In this document: one piece after another, positions 57,300 to 64,000 of the stretch
Position numbering within the stretch: position 1 is the first letter of the stretch
Layout of the letters: each line of letters starts with the position of its first letter
Assembly (NCBI GenBank): GCA_903884505.1
Contig: CAISET010000002.1
Location: forward strand, 124,001 to 188,000
Length of the DNA stretch: 64,000 nucleotides
Source of the DNA: an uncultured Microcaldota archaeon
GTDB taxonomy: Archaea; Micrarchaeota; Micrarchaeia; Burarchaeales; Fermentimicrarchaeaceae
Reading direction: 5' to 3'
Position numbers and translations under genes: made by a program
Notes under the pieces: generated by a model
Database searches by the model: none
Seen by the model: only the letters and a program-made list of their open reading frames with translations
Told to the model about the DNA's origin: nothing

Positions 57300-58859
57300 A
57301 TGGCAGTTTCTTCCGAAGAGCTGAAGAGCAAGCACTGGTCCGAGATTCTTGCGGACAGGGTTATCGCAGAGAAGAGGCCGCCCTTCGTGGTGAGCAGTGG
57401 GATAACCACATCGGGTCCAACGCACCTCGGCACGCTCTGCGAGTTCCTTTTCCCGAGCGCGATAGTCGAGGAGCTGAGGGAAAAGGGCCAGGAGGCCGAA
57501 TTCTACTTCGTCGCCGACATTTTCGACGCGTTCGATTCAGTACCGCTGGCGATGGCGAAGTACGAGAAGCAGCTGGCGCCGCATCTCGGGAAGCCGCTCA
57601 CGGACGTTCCCGACCCCGCGGGCTGCCATCCCTCTTTCGGGGAGCATTTCCTGCAGGAGACGGCAGCGGTAATGGAAAAGTTCGGCGTCCATTCAAAAAT
57701 AGTCCGCATGAACGACGTCTACAGGGCTGGGAAGTGGGACAACTATGCCATGGACTTCCTCGGGCGCGAGGACGAGGCGAAGCGCATAGTCGCCGAGTCC
57801 TCCTTCAAGAAAATCGAGGAAATGGGCGACTGGTCTCCGATAATGCCGATTTGCACGAACTGCGGGAAGATTGCCACGACGCGCGTCACGGCGCACGGAA
57901 GGGACTGGTACGAATATTCATGCGACCGCGACGTGAAATACACGAAGGGCTGCGGATTCAAGGGCAAAAACAAAATCTCAGACCACAAGTACAAGATTAC
58001 CTGGCGCCTGCACTGGCCGACGTGGATGGATTACCTGAAAACCAGCGCGGAAGGTGCGGGCATGGACCACCACACGCGGGGCGGAAGCTGGGACACGCTC
58101 ATGAAGACCTTCACCGAGTTCTTCAAGCGTGAGCCGCCCATCGGCTACAAATACGGCTTCGTCCTTCTCCAGGGAAAGAAATACTCGAAGTCAAAAGGGA
58201 TTGGGATGGGCGTGAAGGACCTGCTCGAGCTCATGCCGCCAGAACTGATAAAATATTCCCTCTTGAGACCCGACCTCCAGGAGAACAAGGACATAGACCC
58301 GACCGGCGTGAAGCTAATGGCGCTCTACGAGGACTTCCAGAGCGTCGGGAAGGTTGTGGAATCAAAGCAGGAAGAGCTCAGCAGGGCGGACCACAAGAAG
58401 CTCATCGCATTCAGGCTGGCAACCGGCGAGAAAATAAACTGGCATGCGGCGTTCGCAGACGTCCTCATGTATTACCAGCTATACCGCGACTGGAACAAGG
58501 TCGGCGAGGCAACCCGGGACCCTGCCGGGGCGAAATACCTTGCGCCATTCATAGAGAAATGGGTCGAGCGGAAATTCGCGCCGGACGAATACTCATTCTC
58601 ATTCCAGCCAGCGAAGGAAACGGCAAACCCGGAGGCGGTCCGCGCATTCGCCGGAAAATTGGAAAAGGGAATGGACGCGGTCGCGATACACAACCTCGTG
58701 TTCGAAGTCGCAAAAGAGAAGGGGCTGCAGCCGGCAGAGCTCTTCAAGATATTATATAACGCGCTCATAAGCAAGGATAGGGGGCCGAAGATGGGAAAGC
58801 TGATAGGGGCGATAGGCGTCGGAGTTGCAAAGGAGGCGCTCCTTGCCGCTGCCGGGTGA
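57300..58859 (+). CDS. lysS: Lysyl-tRNA synthetase, class I
   Basis: VVSSGITTSGPTHLGTLCEFLFPSAIVEELR, KYSKSKGIGMGVKDLLELMPPELIKYSLLR. Confidence 0.96.
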   Translation: MAVSSEELKSKHWSEILADRVIAEKRPPFVVSSGITTSGPTHLGTLCEFLFPSAIVEELREKGQEAEFYFVADIFDAFDSVPLAMAKYEKQLAPHLGKPLTDVPDPAGCHPSFGEHFLQETAAVMEKFGVHSKIVRMNDVYRAGKWDNYAMDFLGREDEAKRIVAESSFKKIEEMGDWSPIMPICTNCGKIATTRVTAHGRDWYEYSCDRDVKYTKGCGFKGKNKISDHKYKITWRLHWPTWMDYLKTSAEGAGMDHHTRGGSWDTLMKTFTEFFKREPPIGYKYGFVLLQGKKYSKSKGIGMGVKDLLELMPPELIKYSLLRPDLQENKDIDPTGVKLMALYEDFQSVGKVVESKQEELSRADHKKLIAFRLATGEKINWHAAFADVLMYYQLYRDWNKVGEATRDPAGAKYLAPFIEKWVERKFAPDEYSFSFQPAKETANPEAVRAFAGKLEKGMDAVAIHNLVFEVAKEKGLQPAELFKILYNALISKDRGPKMGKLIGAIGVGVAKEALLAAAG

Positions 58860-58860
58860 T

Positions 58861-59877
58861 ATGATGGTGCAAAACGATGTGATGGAATACCTGCACTCGC
58901 TCGGGCAGATTTTCGACAAGGAGATAGAGAAGACCATTCCGCGCGACAGGAAGCCCTGGGAAGTTTACGGCGTCCTCTGGGACTTCCTGGACCGGGGAGG
59001 GAAGCGCTTCAGGCCTGCAATGGCGAAGCTCTCCTATGAGGCGGTTGGAGGCAAGGCAGCGGACGAGGACGCCATTGTGGTTCCAGTCGGCGCGGCAATA
59101 GAGATGTTCCACAACTTCACGCTCATCCACGATGACATCGAAGATGATTCCGAGATGAGGCGCGGCAAGCCGACGCTTCACCGTGCATACGGAATCCCTC
59201 TCGCAATCAACGCGGGCGACGGGCTCTTCATGATGGTCTGGGAGGCCCTGCTGAAGGCAAAGCTTCCCCCTGCAAAGCTTTTCGAAGTGCAGCACGTCCT
59301 CTCGAGCGCATTCAGGCGCGTGCTCGAGGGGCAGGCTATAGAGCTCAACTGGTATCGGGAGAAGAAGTTCGACATAAGCGAGGAGCTGTACTTCAGGATG
59401 GTGGAAGGGAAGACGGGCGCGCTCATAAGCGCCTCCTGCGAGGCAGGCGCATTGATGGCAGGCGCAACCGAGGAGCAGCTCGACGCGCTGCGCAATTTCG
59501 GCATGGTGGTCGGCATCGCGTTCCAGGTGCAGGACGACGTCCTCAACCTGGCGGGAAGCGAGGCGAAATACGGGAAGGAGATAGGAGGGGACATAAGCGA
59601 GGGGAAGAGGTCGCTCATAACAATCCATGCGCTCGCGCACGCGCCCCCGAAGGACAAGAAGCGCCTCTCGGAAATACTTTCATCGCGCACAAAGGACCAG
59701 GCGCAGGTGCGCGAGGCGATAGACATCTGCAAGCGGACGGACTCCATCCATTATGCTGCCCAAACGGCGAAGAGCATGGTTGAGACGGCAAAGGGGCGCC
59801 TCATGGTCCTTCCCAATAACGCAGCAAGCAGGCGGCTGCTGCAGCTGGCGGACTTCTTCATATACCGTGAGGTATAG
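58861..59877 (+). CDS. Polyprenyl (geranylgeranyl) diphosphate synthase
   Basis: GGKRFRPAMAKL, LIHDDIEDDSEMRRGKPTLH, QVQDDVLNLAG. Confidence 0.95.
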   Translation: MMVQNDVMEYLHSLGQIFDKEIEKTIPRDRKPWEVYGVLWDFLDRGGKRFRPAMAKLSYEAVGGKAADEDAIVVPVGAAIEMFHNFTLIHDDIEDDSEMRRGKPTLHRAYGIPLAINAGDGLFMMVWEALLKAKLPPAKLFEVQHVLSSAFRRVLEGQAIELNWYREKKFDISEELYFRMVEGKTGALISASCEAGALMAGATEEQLDALRNFGMVVGIAFQVQDDVLNLAGSEAKYGKEIGGDISEGKRSLITIHALAHAPPKDKKRLSEILSSRTKDQAQVREAIDICKRTDSIHYAAQTAKSMVETAKGRLMVLPNNAASRRLLQLADFFIYREV

Positions 59878-59919
59878 CCTTTTTATCCTTCTGGCGGCAG
59901 ATTTAAGGATGGTCGATTC

Positions 59920-62900
59920 ATGGTCAGATTACTGCCCGTCACATTCGCTCTTAGCTGGCTTCTTCTCGCCATATCCTCGGCAGCCGCGCCGCCGGCATTC
60001 CCAGGAGGAACCGAAGTAACAGTCACTTTTACTGATTACGGGACGGGGCTTGCGCTCGGAAACAGCCGCATCGAGCTCACCTTTGCCGGCCAGCAGATTC
60101 CGGCAATCTCAGCCAGGACCCTCGCCAACGGCAGCGCAACAATCTACCTTCAGCAAGCCGTCACTCCGCTAATCGCAGTCGCATCAATGGACGAGCCAGC
60201 AACACCAGAGCTAGACTATATCTCTCCGCAGATCGAGCTGTCGAATGGCACGAACATAGAGATGGTTCCGGTAGGCACCGTCTCAGGCACCGTAAGCGCG
60301 GAGAACGGCACAGCAGCCCAGGCAACCGTCACGTTCGATTGCGCAAACAAGGCGCTGTCAGCGCCCGCAGTCACTGCCGACGCCAACGGGAGGTTCAGTG
60401 CAGCGCTTCCTGCAGGGCAATGCCTGCTCTCTGCTTCTGCCCAAGGCATGACCGGGAACGCAACCGTCACGGTGCGGAAGGGCGAGTCCTCGCAGGCGGA
60501 TATCCTGCTCAGCGCACAGGGTGGGCAGCTCAGCCTCCCAAGCTCGCCAGGAGCCCAATTCGCATCATTCGTCCTGGTGCTCGCAGTCTTGGTCGTCGCC
60601 GCATTCATTGTTTATTACTTCCTCTCAAAGAAGCCGTCCCCAAAGAAGCGGCGCAGGAAAGGCGGCGGCAGGCTGAAGCTCATCCCACTGCTCCTACTGC
60701 TTGCCATACTGCTCCCAGTTTCCCGCGCAGCTTCCCTCTCGAACAACATCGCGGCAGCCAACCATACGTACGACCTTCTCAGCAGCCTGGGATACGTTCC
60801 AGTCATCAGTTCGCTGGCGGTTTCGGGAACGGCCGGCTCAAGCGACGGCTGCGCAGGAACAGTAGCCGTTGAGATAAGCGACAACGGCCAGTCCTATGCG
60901 GAAATAGGCTCCGCCGAAACAGTTTCCCCGCAGAACTTCTCCCTCTCATTCCCGAATCCGGGCGCGCACCGCTACATCCGCATAATGAACGTGGAATGCG
61001 GCTTGGCGGGAACGTCGCTCCAGATATCCGAAAAGCCGGATATCACAATCTCGTCGCTCCGCATAAGCGGCGAGCCCAAGACCGGCATCCCAATAAACCT
61101 GACAGCCACCGTTTACAACGCAGGCGGCAGCCTACCAGCGGGCCAGCCAGCTGCAATACTCCTCGCGTTCTATGACAGCGCGGTTGACCCGCAGCACCTC
61201 ATAGGCGAAGTGCAGCTCAACAGCAGCGAGGCGGCGTGGGGTGAGCGCGGCTCAACAGAGAAGTCCGTGGTCTGGATTCCTCCGCTTCTCGGGACAAGGA
61301 CGCTCTATGCAACCGCCTACCTCTCCCCGGCTTCGCCGGGCCTTGAGGTGGATGAAGGCAACAACATGGCATCCCTCGGCATATTCATCCAGGCAGGCCC
61401 GGGCGAGAACAGGGCGACAACGCTCGAAGTCGCCGTCTCACCATCGAGCCTCGAATCCGGGCAGGCAGCACCCATCCATATAACCGCGACCTACCGCGAC
61501 TTTCTGACAGCACAGCCAATCCTTGGCGCGAACTGCAGCGCTTCAGAAGCAGGCCAGCCAGGCCCTAATGTTACGCAGGAATCGGAATCTGGCTATTACT
61601 GGGAACGGGGCAACCAGTCCTGGCCAGTTGGCGTGTACGAGTTCTCCGCAACATGCGAAAAATCGGGCTATGCGCCTGCAAACGGTACCACCTTCCTGCC
61701 AGTCAATTCGTGGGGCGGCCAGCAGGTGCTTCTCCAGCGCGAAGAGGAGGACTTCAAGGGGACCATTCTCACTGATAAGCGCTCACTGGGCCCGATGGCG
61801 AAGCTGAAGGTGCGCGTGGAGCGCGCAGGCCCGGAAACCATGGGCTTTGCAGCGGACAGCGTCAAGATAAACGGCCGCACGGCTGCCAGCATCGAGTCGG
61901 ATGCAACGCAGCGAAACAGCCGCTACTGGCTCGAGCCCGGGGCCACGTTTGTGGAATGGACCTTTGAGATGGACCGCATACCCATCGACTCGCTCACAAT
62001 CTCGTTCGAAACGGAGGTCGCTCCTGCGCACGCAACTGCCATCGCGGTCAGCCTGACGCCGGTGCGTGCCGCGTGTGTGAGAGCGCAGCCGGCAGTCGAG
62101 ATCCTGCCCAGGGATCGGGCGGGCGAGGTGGGAACGCCCCTGTTTTACCAGGTGGTTGTAACCAACAACGACGGCAGGGAATGCCCTCCGACAGAATTCT
62201 CAATGCTTGCGGCCGGGCTAAGGACGGGCTGGGGCTATTCGTTCTCATCCTCACGCCTCATCGTTTCGCCCGGCAAGTCGAACATCACTTTCGTTTCCGT
62301 TGAGCCACCTCTCGGGGAGCAGCCCGGCAGCTATAACTTCAAGGTAGAGGTTGCAGACCCGGACGTGCATACCGGCCCGCAGTTCGGCGCGCCGCCGCAG
62401 GCCGAGGCGGCCTACAACGTCACGTCGCCCAAGCTTTTCGCGGGACTCGAAGCGGGCCTTCTCGGCAACAGCACCATGCCCGCAGGCCCCCGGGCAGTCT
62501 TCGAATTCTACGCACGATATTACGACATCACCAACAGCTCGATAGGTTCCTGCATCATAATAACCGACCTCATAGGCACAAAAGGCGTGCGCATGGCGCC
62601 CGACGGTGCGCGCTTCACCCTCCCGCTTAACTTCTCCAGCCGCAGCCCAGGCACATACATGTACCTTATAGAATGCGAGGCGGCGGAGCACAAGCCCCTC
62701 GCTTTCACGGGAAACATTACAATCGCTGCACATGCCACCCAGATGCGCTACCCGTCGCTCTCGCTAGCCCCTGCGGCACAGCACGCATCAGGCAACTCAA
62801 CCCTGGCGTTTATCGCCCGCACCTCAAACAATGAGATTTGCAACGGGACAAGGCAATTCCTGCTGCGGGCCCAGCCGCCCGAAGGATGGGCTGTGGAATT

Positions 62901-64000
62901 GGAGGGCAATGCCCCGCGCATCCAATGCGGCGCGGATGCCGACTCGCTCGCACGAATCACGCCGCCCGCAGGCCTCCCGCGCGGCCTCTACTTTATCCCA
63001 GTAACCGCATCCTACTCATCCGGCCCAGGCTTCACGGCAACCTCCTACGCGCTGGTCGCGTCCTCCCAATCGCAGCAGCGCGTCCTCTCATGCCTCTCGG
63101 GGGACGCGGAGGAATCCGCGCAGAACCTCGAGCTTGGCGGCGACCCATGCTCGAACTGGAACGCAGCCCACACTTACCCGCTAAACGCAACAAGCGGGGA
63201 AATCATTTTCGCAGGAAGGACGGCGCTGGAGAACTGCTCAAGCACGGTCGAAATCGAGGCGAGCACGGACAGCGCATCGTTCACAAAAGTCGCAGAGGTT
63301 AAGGCAAACTCCTCAGCCGACTTCAGCGTTGCGATAAACAACACGGGCTACGTGCGGGTGAGGATAGCTGATGACAAGTGCAGGCTCGCCCGCACAGCGC
63401 TCATGTATGGCCCGGATTCCAGCGGCTCGCCGGAGCTTTCGGTCGCAGGCGCGGACTTCCCGGTGCTCGTGCAGGGAAGCAGGGCGGTCGTCACGGCATC
63501 AATCAGGAACTCCGGCCAGTCAACCTATTCTTCCTACACCGCAGGCATTGCGCTGAGGTCGCCCGAAGGCGATACCACGCCTCTTGATTTCAAGACCCTG
63601 CACTCGCATGCTTCCGGCTCGGACCAGGTGGTCACCTTCGGCTTTACGCCGGCCTCCGCAGGCACGTTCGACCTCGTGATAACCGCGGACTACGCGAACG
63701 AGATAAACGAGTCCGACAAGTCGGATAATTCGCTCGTAATCCCCGTCGAGATACTTCCGGCCCCGCAAGCCATCCGCGCAAGCCTTTCGCCCGGCTGGAA
63801 CCTCGTCCCGTTCATCAACGGCATCTCCCCGGCAAATGGCTGCAACCTATCCGACGCCTACGCTTTCGACGCGTCCTCGGCGCGCGCAATCCCGCTCAAC
63901 TCCAGCACGCTCGCATTCATTTCCGATGCAGATTTCAGCAATTTCACAGCCGCCCACGGGGTATCCTCCAGCCCGCGGGATGCAGGCGCATTCGGAGGCG
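59920..64000 (+). CDS. Very large extracellular protein with CARDB/Ig-like segments (partial, runs off window end)
   Basis: Signal MVRLLPVTFALSWLLLAISSAAAPP, open frame checked line by line to 64000; two-TM hairpin at about residues 209-266; not in the ORF track because no stop. Confidence 0.88.
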   Translation, partial: MVRLLPVTFALSWLLLAISSAAAPPAFPGGTEVTVTFTDYGTGLALGNSRIELTFAGQQIPAISARTLANGSATIYLQQAVTPLIAVASMDEPATPELDYISPQIELSNGTNIEMVPVGTVSGTVSAENGTAAQATVTFDCANKALSAPAVTADANGRFSAALPAGQCLLSASAQGMTGNATVTVRKGESSQADILLSAQGGQLSLPSSPGAQFASFVLVLAVLVVAAFIVYYFLSKKPSPKKRRRKGGGRLKLIPLLLLLAILLPVSRAASLSNNIAAANHTYDLLSSLGYVPVISSLAVSGTAGSSDGCAGTVAVEISDNGQSYAEIGSAETVSPQNFSLSFPNPGAHRYIRIMNVECGLAGTSLQISEKPDITISSLRISGEPKTGIPINLTATVYNAGGSLPAGQPAAILLAFYDSAVDPQHLIGEVQLNSSEAAWGERGSTEKSVVWIPPLLGTRTLYATAYLSPASPGLEVDEGNNMASLGIFIQAGPGENRATTLEVAVSPSSLESGQAAPIHITATYRDFLTAQPILGANCSASEAGQPGPNVTQESESGYYWERGNQSWPVGVYEFSATCEKSGYAPANGTTFLPVNSWGGQQVLLQREEEDFKGTILTDKRSLGPMAKLKVRVERAGPETMGFAADSVKINGRTAASIESDATQRNSRYWLEPGATFVEWTFEMDRIPIDSLTISFETEVAPAHATAIAVSLTPVRAACVRAQPAVEILPRDRAGEVGTPLFYQVVVTNNDGRECPPTEFSMLAAGLRTGWGYSFSSSRLIVSPGKSNITFVSVEPPLGEQPGSYNFKVEVADPDVHTGPQFGAPPQAEAAYNVTSPKLFAGLEAGLLGNSTMPAGPRAVFEFYARYYDITNSSIGSCIIITDLIGTKGVRMAPDGARFTLPLNFSSRSPGTYMYLIECEAAEHKPLAFTGNITIAAHATQMRYPSLSLAPAAQHASGNSTLAFIARTSNNEICNGTRQFLLRAQPPEGWAVELEGNAPRIQCGADADSLARITPPAGLPRGLYFIPVTASYSSGPGFTATSYALVASSQSQQRVLSCLSGDAEESAQNLELGGDPCSNWNAAHTYPLNATSGEIIFAGRTALENCSSTVEIEASTDSASFTKVAEVKANSSADFSVAINNTGYVRVRIADDKCRLARTALMYGPDSSGSPELSVAGADFPVLVQGSRAVVTASIRNSGQSTYSSYTAGIALRSPEGDTTPLDFKTLHSHASGSDQVVTFGFTPASAGTFDLVITADYANEINESDKSDNSLVIPVEILPAPQAIRASLSPGWNLVPFINGISPANGCNLSDAYAFDASSARAIPLNSSTLAFISDADFSNFTAAHGVSSSPRDAGAFGG

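Noticed and set aside
60690-60740. Start of a separate gene at the second signal-like segment of the giant surface protein
   Set aside because: The frame is open through the junction and no ATG/GTG/TTG with an SD was evident at the right place; kept as a fusion/topology finding instead.

Overview
Archaeal chromosomal window (RadA, TFE, PolB, group II chaperonin, class I LysRS, Trm56, GTP-dependent dephospho-CoA kinase). It is gene-dense with medium-high GC and uses 'GGTGATT' Shine-Dalgarno sequences. A DPANN-type lineage is plausible but not proven from the sequence. The window carries a surface-glycosylation block (about 3.7-12.9 kb), tandem SPFH genes, pyrBI, an NrdR/B12-dependent RNR/corrinoid adenosyltransferase module, and translation genes. 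Two CDSs run off the window edges and are absent from the ORF track: an N6/N4 DNA methyltransferase (1-639, minus) and a very large surface protein (59920-64000, plus). The most striking signals are: (1) all four tRNA genes found are intron-interrupted, two of them inside the T-loop at 59/60 and the initiator tRNA at about 9/10; (2) a nuclease-like ORF lies exactly between an intron-less 18-nt copy of the tRNA-iMet 5' end and the intron-bearing tRNA-iMet, which looks like a tRNA-intron homing or insertion element; (3) a dispersed family of short TTC/TTCN-loop palindromes occurs in intergenic arrays, tRNA introns and inside CDSs; (4) an 18-bp perfect palindrome occurs twice, once at the exact centre of a 126-bp inverted-repeat element; (5) two NrdR-box-like sites lie 31 bp apart upstream of a class II RNR that carries an N-terminal glutaredoxin-like domain. 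All calls come from reading the sequence; no database search was run.
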